Shown: positions 12,306-22,539 of the stretch, piece by piece
Layout of the letters: each line of letters starts with the position of its first letter
Position numbering within the stretch: position 1 is the first letter of the stretch
Assembly: GCA_003342815.1 (NCBI GenBank)
Contig: PTEX01000003.1
Span: forward strand, 946,919 to 1,010,918
Direction: 5' to 3'
DNA from: Eudromia elegans
Taxonomy: Eukaryota; Chordata; Aves; Tinamiformes; Tinamidae
DNA length: 64,000 nt
Position numbers and translations under genes: made by a program
Notes under the pieces: generated by a model
What the model saw: the letters and a program-made list of their open reading frames with translations, nothing else
The model's database searches: none
What the model was told of the DNA's origin: nothing

Positions 12306-14639
12306 GTTTTTTTTTAAAAAATTTAATCTCCATTTGGAGATGGTGTTGAAACTAGAAAAAGAAATCTGATTCCATTGCAGAGTTACACGTGACAAATCAG
12401 TAATAAATTTTCATCAATATCCAAAAGAAACACCTTTACAAAAGTGGCATGTTAAAGATAAGATTCTCTTGCAAACTCTTCTGGGTAGCCCCACAGTACA
12501 AATTCAGGGTATTTCCACTGACCTCGTTATATTATAATATAATATTATATAATCAAAAGAGGTGTAATATATACACACATATATACCCACACATACCCAC
12601 ACATGGGGAAGCTGATGCTGTTTGCTTTTTCAGAGCAGGACTCTCTGCCTGAATTCTTTTATTAAAATTATCGTGGTGAGGCTTCGTTATTTGTTTTAAA
12701 AGAAACTGGAATAGACTGGCTCTTACCCACTGAGGTCCTTCCTGCACCACAGGATCTTTGGGAAGGACCATGGCTAGCATGAGAAATTCCCCTCCCTGAG
12801 GCTTGGACTTCCCAGCATTTCTCCCAGCAAAGATCCCCGCAAGGGGCAGTTCATATTCCCATACGGGTGTTTTCTGAGGAGGAGATGGGCTGAGACCCTC
12901 AGTTGTGATCACAGTCATGAACACAGTCACGACGGTAGCTTGAGAGCAGGTTGACTCTGTGATTCAGTTCTGTAATGTGGTAGCGGTCACACTATAGCAA
13001 TATAGAGGACGCAGCTAAATCCAACCTGACAGCAAGCATGTGGCAAAAAAGTCATTAATAAACTTAATTGGCAAAGAACATTAAAAAAAAAAAAAGATAG
13101 ATGATAGGTCCACAGACTCAAGAAAAAAATCAGAGGTACAGCCATCAAAAGAACTAAGTACACTCTGAATTGTAATATATGTTCCATACATTATGTCTGA
13201 GCTAGTTATCAATAATACCTTTATTGCAGAGACCACACTTAGGCATCTTGCTAAGTACTGTTTGTGAATAGAAGAGATCGTGGTCAGAATCTAAAATAGC
13301 TCCCAATATAGTCCTCAGTCTTATAAATAGATCTGCATAGCCAGAAATATATTCACACAGAGGTTCAGTTATGAGTTAACTTTGTGAGTTCCTGGCATTA
13401 AGCAGGTTTTTGTTGCTCTGCTGCGATAGAAACTTTGCATAGAGAGCACCCTTCTATAATCTTTTACATTTCCTGAAAACAAGTTTCAACATCTTTCACA
13501 ATAGGAGGTAGATAATAGAATTCTCAGTAACCGTAACAGTAAATGGATTTGTAATCTACCCATGATTAAAATTATTTTCATCATGAAGCAGAATTCTCAT
13601 TATTGTTGCCATTTTAATATTATCAACTATAAAGTGTCTTAGTGATTGATATTATAGACAGCAAAACCCTATATTATGGTAATTAAATCTAAAATGAATC
13701 AGCCATTCTTATACATCTTAGTATAGTACCTGATTATTTAAAAACAATTATATTCTGGTGTCACATAATGGCACACAGTCCTTTAAGGGGCTCATGAGTG
13801 TAAGAGCCATTCGGGGTCAAAAAGTTGAGCTATAGGCAAAGCAAAGCAAAACAAAAGGAAAAAAAGAAATCAGCATCACATAAGCACTACTACAAGAAAA
13901 AATAGTCTCCATTTAAAATAAAGGGGGATTTAAGTTTTAGAAGAATTCTAGGGTTTTTTAATAAGTTCTAAAACCTGTACAGAAATCTCACAGGAGAGAA
14001 GCAAACAGTCATCCAAAATGCAGTCATTTCCTTGTTCACAGGATTTGCATGCACGGGGGAGGAGGGAGGAGTGTATGCATATGAGAGAGGAAAAGGTGTT
14101 TCCCTTTTATTTGGATTGCTCTTTCTTTGAAAAACACCAAGTAATTGAGAACAACACTAACCTGTTCCTTTTTTTAAAAGGCAGATGCCTCTCACCCCTC
14201 CAAACTTCAGGAATGCAGTTTAGTTCTGTCTTAAATTAGAGCTGGCTTGGGGATTAATAGCTTTTCAAAGCAGATGTCCATAGCCAGAAATGTTAAACTT
14301 GGGAAGAATATATTACAAAGCATTTGTTCACAATTTTCATGTGAAAAGACTTTAGAGACAGGCTCTTCTAAACCAGAAGGATGTTTATGCCTTCTATCCC
14401 CTAAATCTTCTGGGTTTTTTTGCAATGTCTTTTACCGCTGCCTGCTGCTACAAGATCCTTTTTTCATTTTGGCGAAATTTTCGCACAAAAAAAGAAAAAT
14501 TCCTCCGTGCCTCCGTTCACTTGCAGATTTCACCAGGCTTGCAGAAGCACACCTGTTGTGCTGTCTGGATTTCCTTTTCTGATCATAGGCTCCTGACAAA
14601 GAGGGGGGAAAAGAAAGATTTTTATCAAGCACTCTTCAC
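12301..14639. other. Non-coding DNA, no gene seen
   Basis: AT-rich sequence with an imperfect AT-palindromic stretch at about 12528-12555 and a degenerate (CA/TA) tract at about 12569-12604. Open frames reach 125 codons (minus 12553-12930) but have no recognisable domains and overlap frames on the other strand. A 13-A run lies at 13083-13095. Nothing supports an exon. Confidence 0.5.
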
Positions 14640-14915
14640 CGGACAATGAATTTTCTTCACCATTTGAATGTATCTGTGGAATGCCTGAGTGATTCATTAC
14701 AGCAGATTCTGAAGTATGACAATGGGCCGCAGAAATGACTGATGGTATCTTTTTCCTGATTTCATTTCCCTGATCCTCTTCATCCCTTGGCCTGTGTACC
14801 TCGATTAATTAGAAACCAGGGATTTTCACTCATCAGCTGATGGGTTTCATGCTCCACTCTGTCACAAATCTGCTGCTTGCACTATCTCTCTTACAGCTGG
14901 TGGCTGCTTTAAAAA
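14640..14915. promoter_or_regulatory. Candidate enhancer with paired E-boxes and homeodomain site
   Basis: A non-repetitive block with ATTAATTAG (homeodomain type) at 14804-14812, the perfect 12-bp palindrome CATCAGCTGATG at 14831-14842 centred on a CAGCTG E-box, and a second CAGCTG at 14894-14899, 60 bp further on. CAGCTG is a preferred core for myogenic and proneural bHLH factors. The block ends against a pure pyrimidine tract. Its regulatory role is inferred from motif content alone. Confidence 0.32.
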
Positions 14916-14953
14916 CTTTCTTTTTTCTTTTTTTCTTTTTTTTTCCCTTTTTT
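14916..14953 (+). repeat. 38-nt pure polypyrimidine tract
   Basis: Every base from 14916 to 14953 is C or T, mostly T-runs separated by single Cs. It is followed by GAAGCAG. The tract resembles an extended splice-acceptor pyrimidine tract, and the CAG at 14958-14960 could act as one, but no downstream exon can be recognised. Confidence 0.85.
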
Positions 14954-17900
14954 GAAGCAGTGCTTTGTGACTACAGGTTTAGGCCTTTTTAAGATTCAGA
15001 CATATTTTTAAAAAGAGATTAAAAATTAAAGTAAAGAAGATTCAAAATCTCTGATTAAGTTAATCCCTATCCAAATGATACTTGTCCAAAAATGAACTTT
15101 TTGAAGAGATAATAATGTAAATGTTTCATAGCTCTCAGCTTTCCAAGTTCTTTTTTCAAGATATAATAATTGAAGTATTATGCAAAGGATGAAAGTATAT
15201 AAATATGATTTTTGTGAAAAGGGCCCATATGCTCAGTTCACATGCATTTTAGTCCTGCCTATGCTATATTGTTAAGCCAATTGCATTTCAGATTTCACTT
15301 GTATGAGGCACCTTATAATAGGATCCTACAATAAATCATTGAACTATTATTGTTTCTGGAGGAAATATTTCATAATTGAAAATATGCTGCCCCTTAGGGT
15401 ATATACCAAATTAAAATCACATGGTGATATAATCCCTAAGGAAACAAACCATAATTAAATAGTATTTAAAATGCAGAATATTTTGCAATAAAAATCCCCC
15501 TCAGAAACTTAAAATAATGTGTGAATCACAGACAACAAACATATCAATTATGTCTACCGTAGAAAATGTAACCACTGCTAGTTTACTTTCTTATCATTAT
15601 ATATACCCTCCCAGAATTGTTTCCCGTAATTTCTTCATTTAATGTATTGTCAGTACTAAAACAGGAGTCCTCCTTTTATTTTTCCTCCCCTTTTTCATTT
15701 CCCGGTATGAGCAAGGATCAGAAGTGACACCGGCTTTCTGGAGCGCCAGACTTCATGGAGGCCGCGTGTAACTGAGAGAAAGGCAATGCAGTACTATAGG
15801 CACCCAGGGCTTATTGTTTCTACCGAATAAAGTAGAGCAGTTCTACCAGGCGGCTAAATTTAATTGTTCTTTGAGCTTCTGTGTTCTTGATTTATAGCTT
15901 AGGTACCTAAGTAGACATAAAATATTCCATGATGCGGTCCCCCACCAGGCAGGAGTTTGCCCAGATTAAAATATGTTCTGTTTATTCCTTTCTTTTGTTT
16001 TCATTTTCTGTCAAAATAAAAGGTGTGGCTGGTGAGGAAGAATGGAAGGACAAAAAGAAAATCAACATTTCTGTGCAATTAAAAATTAAATAAAAATGTT
16101 AAGCTAGTTATTTTAATTCACTGATTTGTAGATCAGTAAGTGCCTTGTGCACTTACTAACTGTAATATTTTGCTCCTCAGTAAAAAGGAGGCTTTCCAAA
16201 GCAGGCTACATAAGCTGGCCTGAGATATGGAGCATCCTCGGCACCCTGCAGCAATCTAAGCCTGGGCAACGTGCAGCTGAGGGCTGGCACAGAGCCTCCA
16301 GGTGCCCTTGTGTGTCTCATACACACTTCCAAGAGCACCTTGATGGCACATGCTCACCTATCATACTGTGAGATTTGGCTTCTTAATTTAATGATGTATT
16401 TATACTTAACAATAGACAACAGAAAAAAAAAATATTTAAGGTATTCAGAAAATTTATCTCTTTTTTTTCCTGCAATTTGACATCATTTGAGGAGGAGAAT
16501 GACTGATAATATTCAAAGTATTGCAATTTTTGTAGGACAGATTCTGCAGGCAGACTTTTTTATAGTGCTGTCACAGATTGAGTGAACACTCAGAATTTGT
16601 AAATTTTGTTACATAGGAATTTCACCATACCCATCTACTGTTTTTTCTTTATGAAAAAGTAAGATTAATTTTGTTAATCTTACAAGATTTCAAAACCTCT
16701 GTAAGTATTATCCATACAACTGTGCTCGCAGATCAGCATTCTCCTCCTTTAGCCATTTGCCTGTTCCCTTATTCTGAATCTTCCAATAGATCCCTTTGTT
16801 TGACCCAGTTGAGATCAAGCCCAAAGTTTCTGCCTTGGAGATTAACCTCATCCTCCAGAGTTCTGCTGCACACAGTAACCCCTGGTTTATTTTGCAATTT
16901 ACTCTGTTGCTGACGTTATTTGGAGGGTCCTCACCAATACTTGGGAGGATCCAGCCTTTGAAGTGCAGTCACTAACACCACCCTGCTCTGCCTCTCTGTG
17001 ACTATTGTGTCAGAAATCATGCCGTGTAATTCTGTGTAATAAGTCTCATGATTCATCCACAGAGAAATTTGTGGCAGGCATGGCCTACTTTGTGGGTCTT
17101 AAGAAACCTCTCTCCTTCTCTGTCTGGACATCCTGTATTGAGTAATTCAGTTACATCAAATTTCTTTTATCAGCTTTTATGGTACTTCTTCCAGGAACAG
17201 ATCTTTGTACATGTTTGCTCATGGAAATAAGGGTTCTGGTATTTACAGGTGTCTGTAACCATATAATTAAGGTTACAGGCCTCAGGACACCTGTTTTCCC
17301 ATACAGTCAATGAAGAAATGTGAAGTTTTCAGAAGGTGATTTAGAGCTCCTAAGGCAGCTGCCTGAAGTTATAAATGGTGAATATTCCTCCCCCTCAGTC
17401 TTGGCAAGGAGCACAATGAAGCTCTAATCCTGATGGGCCCTTTCTGGGCATGAGACAATGATAATATGAAAAAAAAGATAATAATTTTAACTGTCATTTG
17501 AGTCTTGAATAATTCTGTATATTACAGAAGAAGACCTTTAAGAAACAATCTGTGAAACTGAACATTTATTTTGTGGAATTGAACCCTGATGAACTGAAAT
17601 CCTATTATCATTTCATTTGTTCCCTGAGATTCATTTCTCTGCAGATTTCCAAAGAACAGCATTAGATCAGTACATCTCTCAGCCCAAGCTTACCAGTCAT
17701 CATCAACACTATCTTTGTGTTTGAAAATTAAAAAGTTAATTAAAAAAGCAGGGATGGAAAAGAATTTGCATTTTCTGATCAACAAAGTTTTTAAAGTTTC
17801 ACTTACTATCAGACTTAGTGAGAAAAGGTGTTTTGCCCTTCAATTTTACCTCTTTATTAAAAAGCAGGATTTCCTTATGGCAGGCAAACCTATTTTCTGC

Positions 17901-18358
17901 TATATGGAGACATTATTATTTGGTTTTTTCCCCCCTAAATTCAGAAATACATTAAAAGCAAGGCCTTTTTCCAGGCTAAGTAATTCTGGAAATTACAAAT
18001 TAATAAGAATACAAACAAATGGGCTTTTTGCTCTTTGAAAGGATCCCAAGAAACAGAGGGGGATTTTGTGCTGAAGAGTGCAGTGAAAGCACAGGGAAGG
18101 GAAGTGAATTGCTCAAGGTAATGGAGTAGCCTGGGATAGTGTCGGAGAAAGCCAGCTCTCTGACCTTCTAACTTAGATAAAGACAGTACCCTAGAAACAG
18201 ATACTATCATAGATAGCTTCATGCTATCAGTTTGAAAATATCCTTGAAAATGATATCCTTCAGAACAGTGCCAAGAAATAAGCATGCTCCAAAAAGCATG
18301 TTTGTGTAAGCCTCTGTTTTGCTCATCTATTGTGAACAGACCGGGTATTTAGCATTGG
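14954..18358. other. AT-rich non-coding DNA, no gene seen
   Basis: Mostly AT-rich, with open frames all below 115 codons and no recognisable content. It holds a 14-bp perfect palindrome, CTTAGGTACCTAAG, at 15898-15911 and a hairpin at 16659-16683 (listed separately). No CR1 signature and no RNA gene was found. Confidence 0.55.
16659..16683. other. Perfect 10-bp inverted repeat, 5-nt loop
   Basis: GTAAGATTAA (16659-16668) is followed by TTTTG and then the exact reverse complement TTAATCTTAC (16674-16683). The arms carry facing AGATTA/TAATCT words, a bicoid-like homeodomain core variant, so this may be a palindromic binding site as well as a hairpin. No flanking duplication is evident. Confidence 0.8.
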
Positions 18359-18445
18359 GTCATAGAATCATCATGGTTAGAAAAGACCTTTAAGAACAAC
18401 AACTCCAACCGTATGGTCCATTGCCAAGATCAAACCCCCTGTCAC
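18359..18445 (-). mobile_element. Short CR1-like 3' tail relic
   Basis: Begins with TCATAGAATCATCATGG, the CR1 terminal octamer repeat in reverse complement. GGTTAGAAAAGACCTTTAAG and a CAACTCCAACCGT-type block follow, as in CR1 subfamilies whose tails read AAGACCTTTAAGATCAT and GTCCAACC. Only about 85 bp is recognisable; beyond that the similarity is lost. It contains no coding sequence. The orientation is minus, as for the other copies here. Confidence 0.75.
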
Positions 18446-18877
18446 TCTTTGCATAATCACTTTATTTAGATCCTTGGAGAAAAGGGAAACTATTGCTAAA
18501 TTATGTCTCCATCAACCTTTCTGTTCAGCAGGCTAACTGGTCTTTGTCACCCTAATTTTAAGCAGGACTATGGAAAGAAACTGTTCTAATTGCCCCTGTG
18601 TAAAAGAGACATTGCTCAGATTTGGAGAGACCATTTTCCCTGGTGGAAGTAGGATTTATGGTACCACTAGTGATTCAGCATATATTATTAAGTACCTGGA
18701 CTAGGCTGTAGCATTGGCAGTTTACAGTTCCTAAAGCCAGTGAGCTCCTAGGTTGCAAATATTTGTCAGGTAGTAGAATGTACTGGTATACAAGGGCATT
18801 TGAATTCATAGATAGGAAAAGTTGGTATGAAAATGAGTGGAAAACTATTGTGGGAAAATATGACCCCTGTTCCTTTA

Positions 18878-18931
18878 CAGTCTCTTGCTGTGTGTAGTTA
18901 ACACACAGCAACAGTTAACAGTAAGAGACTG
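18878..18931. other. Nested stem-loop with 11-bp perfect inner arms
   Basis: The inner stem TTGCTGTGTGT (18885-18895) pairs perfectly with ACACACAGCAA (18901-18911) across the 5-nt loop AGTTA. Outside it, CAGTCTC (18878-18884) can pair with GAGACTG (18925-18931), leaving an unpaired stretch on the right side. Two copies of AGTTAACA (18896-18903 and 18913-18920) sit in the loop and in the unpaired stretch. Chance formation of both stems together is unlikely, but no RNA family is recognised. Confidence 0.7.
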
Positions 18932-19852
18932 ATTTTTCTTCTACTTGTAGAAAGTGCATAAGATAATATTGGTTCATCTTTAGATTTTCCTTCTCCACCT
19001 CCTAAGACTAGGCTAAATTCTAGGCATTAACATGAACATGGTGTTTGAACCCTAACTTATTTTAATTTCTTACTCTAATGCTGTCTTTTATTGCTCTGCT
19101 CATATAGAGCCAGTAAAAAAAGTACAACTTTAGTAAAAAGTTATTTTAGAATAACTGAAATGAAGGAAGACAATATTCCTAGAAGAACCAAAATTATTGT
19201 AATATATCCTTTGAAATAACAAAACTGAATGCATATTTAGCCACACAAGCCTGCATTAGTTTTCTGGTTTCTATTAGTGTTAGCAAGTCAATATTTTGGA
19301 TAACATCGTGTTTCCCAACAACTTTGGATTGTTGCAATTTGTAATGATAAGACCTAATCAAGTCTTGCCCTGGTATGTTCTACTGCAGTAAATATGAAAA
19401 CCCAACAATATTCGGGGCTTAATTATAGTACACTTACTCTTATTTATGTCAAGCAGTATCCAATTAGTGAATATCATGCAGAAAGCATTCACGGAATATT
19501 TGTATTACCAAGTACCATTACTTCTTTTAATATTACTCCTGCCACTACTTAATGGGAGAAAATGTGGCAGAAATGGCCCCTAATCATTCTAGGGCAGACT
19601 GATTAAGCCCTAAGCCTAACTAAGCCCCAGAATTGCTATGAAAGGGGAGAAGGGCTGATCGTAACTTTTCCCTCATTTGCATGGCTTACAAGAGGATGAG
19701 GCACAATTTCTTTCCGATTTCCTGGGCATGCTGAATAATTCGAAGGGCTGGTAAGAGATACACTGTGGCATAGGACAGGCGTGACACAGATGGTCGAAAC
19801 TACCTGTATCCTTGTGGCAATGTATATGGGAGCTGTATAAGGTTATCCTGGA

Positions 19853-19877
19853 TTTTTTTTTTTTTTTTTTTTTTTTT
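19853..19877. repeat. Poly(T) run, 25 T
   Basis: Twenty-five consecutive Ts. On the minus strand this is an A25 run and could be the tail of a retroposed copy lying to its right, but the adjacent sequence resembles no known gene or retroelement. Confidence 0.9.
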
Positions 19878-22065
19878 GGGAACACTCTTAACCAGGAGAA
19901 AAAATGGAATCCTAAAGCATACTCTATCAAGTGAGTTTGTAATATACCCATTTTATACCAGCACATGAAGCTATTAACATTAAAAGGCTTACAACTGGTT
20001 TAGACCGTTGGGAGAACTTATCAGCAGAATACACCAGAAACTGTTTCACCACTGTGCCATTTTTAGTGAAATACAAGCCCTGTGTTCTTGAGAGTAAATG
20101 TGTCAGTGTTATAACTTCACAATCAGATTATTTCCAGTACCCTCCCTCCTTTTCTCCATAGTAATTTTTGAATCAGTCTGTAGCATCTGGACTGCCTTAT
20201 ATCTGCTTCACCAGTCTAATGGTCTCAGTTTCAAAAGGAAAGACGTTTCGCTGAAATTCGTGGGTAGATGACAGACGGATTCTCTCTTGCAGCCTGAGAC
20301 ACGAAATTGCAGGTGACACCTGATATATGATTATAAAAGAGCACCCTGGGAGTAATCAGGACCTGGCCTTTACTTTGGTGACGTCCTGGGGGTGCAGGTG
20401 GCTTCCTGCTGAATCCCTGCGCCTGGGAATAAAATGGTGGTCATTGTTAGGGGCTGCCCCAGAAAACTTTTATCTCCCCATCTGTGTGGTCTCTGCTGTG
20501 ATCATTTTGGAGAGGAGCCACCGTCAGGGCCTGCTTAGCTGGAAGTTAACAGCAATTCTCTGCAGGACCCTTCATCCTGCTCCCTTTCCTTATAATGACA
20601 GAGGCTTGAGGTTGTTATTCATACTGGAACAGATCCTTGATCACAATTAAGAGGATACAAGGGGTGAATATGAATTCTACTGCCTTTTTCAGCTCTCAAA
20701 TTCAGGTTAAGACAATTTTCAAACTACTGTTTGAGCAATGGGTCTGAAGAACACACAGAGATCCTTCTTTTCAACACTTCACTCTTCGGAGAATATTTTG
20801 TGATGCAAAGGAGTAGAAATATTTTGTTTTCAAATAAACTGTCAGCTGAGCATTTTGTGAAAAATCTTGCATTGATGTTGGCCGTATCCTTTCTTTAGCT
20901 TGGGAGCTAAGAAGATACTATGGAAGCAAGAGATGTTGTCTGTGGCTGGCAGCTATCTTTTCAGACATTCCTGGAAAAGCCTGTAAGAAATCCCAAATCC
21001 TTAATCGAAGAGTCTTAGCCTCAAAATATATGGCATCAATTTCAACTGTGTGAGACATCTAACCAAAAATTCAACTATTAATTAAATCATGTGTCCCATG
21101 ACAGTGCAGAGACATCAAATCCACTAGGGACTCCGATTTTCCAAGAGAGAGCCCCCCAAAATGTCCTCTGGCATCAGAGAACATTTTATGAAAAAAGCCC
21201 ATTTGAAAAAAAAAAGCAACCCCATTGTCATGAACACAGATAAGCTGCTGTGAGGGGATTAGGGGGATTGATTTGATTACTCAGACTGAGGGAAAGGTGG
21301 GACCGTGATCAGGATGCCACTGCTAGTCCATCCTCTGCAACACCTTCAGAGAGATCAGAATAGCAGGTCTCTTTCTTAATGCAAACCACACAATACAGCT
21401 GTGATGGGCTGAAAGGGGCTGTGTTAAAAACGGTTTTGCAGCTAGTAGAGGTAAAGGTTCCCCTCTGATAGGATACATGTTCTGCAACACGAGCTTGCCT
21501 GCTGTAACAAAATGGCACATAAAGAGCTCACAAAAGCTGCAGCGAACATCTGACAGCTGGGCTGCAATGGTGTAGGCATGGTCAAAGACACCATGCCAAG
21601 GGCCTGAAGGATGACAGTGGCACGGCTTTGTGGCAGTCTCGGTAGGAATGCGCTGTCCAGCCACCTGGGACTCGCACAATAAGTCATGGTTTAATTTCCA
21701 ACAACACGAAGGCCTGTATTTCAGGAGCTAGGGAGGAGTTGCTTTGGAAAATGCACCCCAAGGCATGATGCATAAGGAGTGTCACCAGTCCACATAAAAG
21801 GAGCTAGCAAAGCTCCAGCACTGTGTGTGGATGAGTCCAGCAGGCAGACAATATTTCTCAGCCCGGAGCAGACATTGTGCCTTCCACGGTCCCAGGATCT
21901 CTTTCCTTAACACTTCCTTTCTCCACCTAGTTTCACTGTCAAGGATTAGCTGTTAGCTCTTCCCTTTAGAACTGATAGATCATACATTTCCATCAGGCAA
22001 GAATGTGATTTTTCCTTTGGTCTCTCATCTTGCTCATCACTCTGCATGTAAATCATTCAAATGCT

Positions 22066-22123
22066 ATACAGACATACATCATATACATATACATATACAT
22101 ATACATGGCATACAGACATACAT
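22066..22123. repeat. (ATACAT)n tract flanked by a 14-bp direct repeat
   Basis: A short ATACAT/CATATA hexamer array (22081-22106) is bracketed by two exact copies of ATACAGACATACAT (22066-22079 and 22110-22123). The flanking copies suggest local duplication during microsatellite growth, not a target-site duplication. Confidence 0.85.
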
Positions 22124-22527
22124 GTACAGCTATACAAGTTCTATACAGAATAATACATCTTTGTGAGTGCATATCCTCCATTTTGATTTCTGCTAGGCTC
22201 AGTTGCAATAAAGTGCTGCAAAAAAATATTTTTTTCCTTTGTTCTAATACCTTGATAATCTTCATCATATCTTTTCATTGCTTTCTTGCCTTTATATCTC
22301 ATTGAGATCAACCTTGTTTAAACTCTCAAACCACAGTTTTCTGTAAACAGATTCCTTTCTCTCATCCACATTATGGCAAGAGTTGGTTTGAGCAGTTTTT
22401 CCATCCACAAAAATCTTAATACTCAGAGACATTCCTGTTTTCTATCCAAGCCCCAAAAAGACTATCCAGAGAGCACTTCATCCATCTCAGAATGGGCAAT
22501 AGAAGAGTGATTCCTGAGATTTCCTGA

Positions 22528-22539
22528 GCTCTAGGGGGC
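22528..22539 (+). promoter_or_regulatory. Possible CTCF core site
   Basis: GCTCTAGGGGGC matches the CTCF core consensus CCASYAGRKGGC at 10 of 12 positions, including the AGGGGGC that dominates binding. It sits in otherwise ordinary DNA. A single-site consensus match is weak evidence of occupancy. Confidence 0.25.

Larger units (their letters stand above)
18446..22520. other. Non-coding DNA, no gene seen
   Basis: Mixed-composition sequence with no recognisable gene. Open frames reach about 118 codons (minus 21323-21679), overlapping others on the same and opposite strands without coding features. The stem-loop at 18878-18931, the T25 run at 19853 and the (ATACAT)n tract at 22081 are listed separately. 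Confidence 0.5.

Noticed and set aside
12553..12930. 125-codon minus-strand frame as a gene
   Set aside because: It extends into a simple (CA/TA) tract and has no family resemblance; likely chance.
15898..15911. 14-bp palindrome CTTAGGTACCTAAG as a mobile-element end
   Set aside because: Palindromes of this length are expected several times in the window, and no matching terminal repeat is found nearby.
19853..19877. T25 run as the tail of a processed pseudogene on the minus strand
   Set aside because: The sequence to its right shows no gene similarity and there is no evident flanking target-site duplication.
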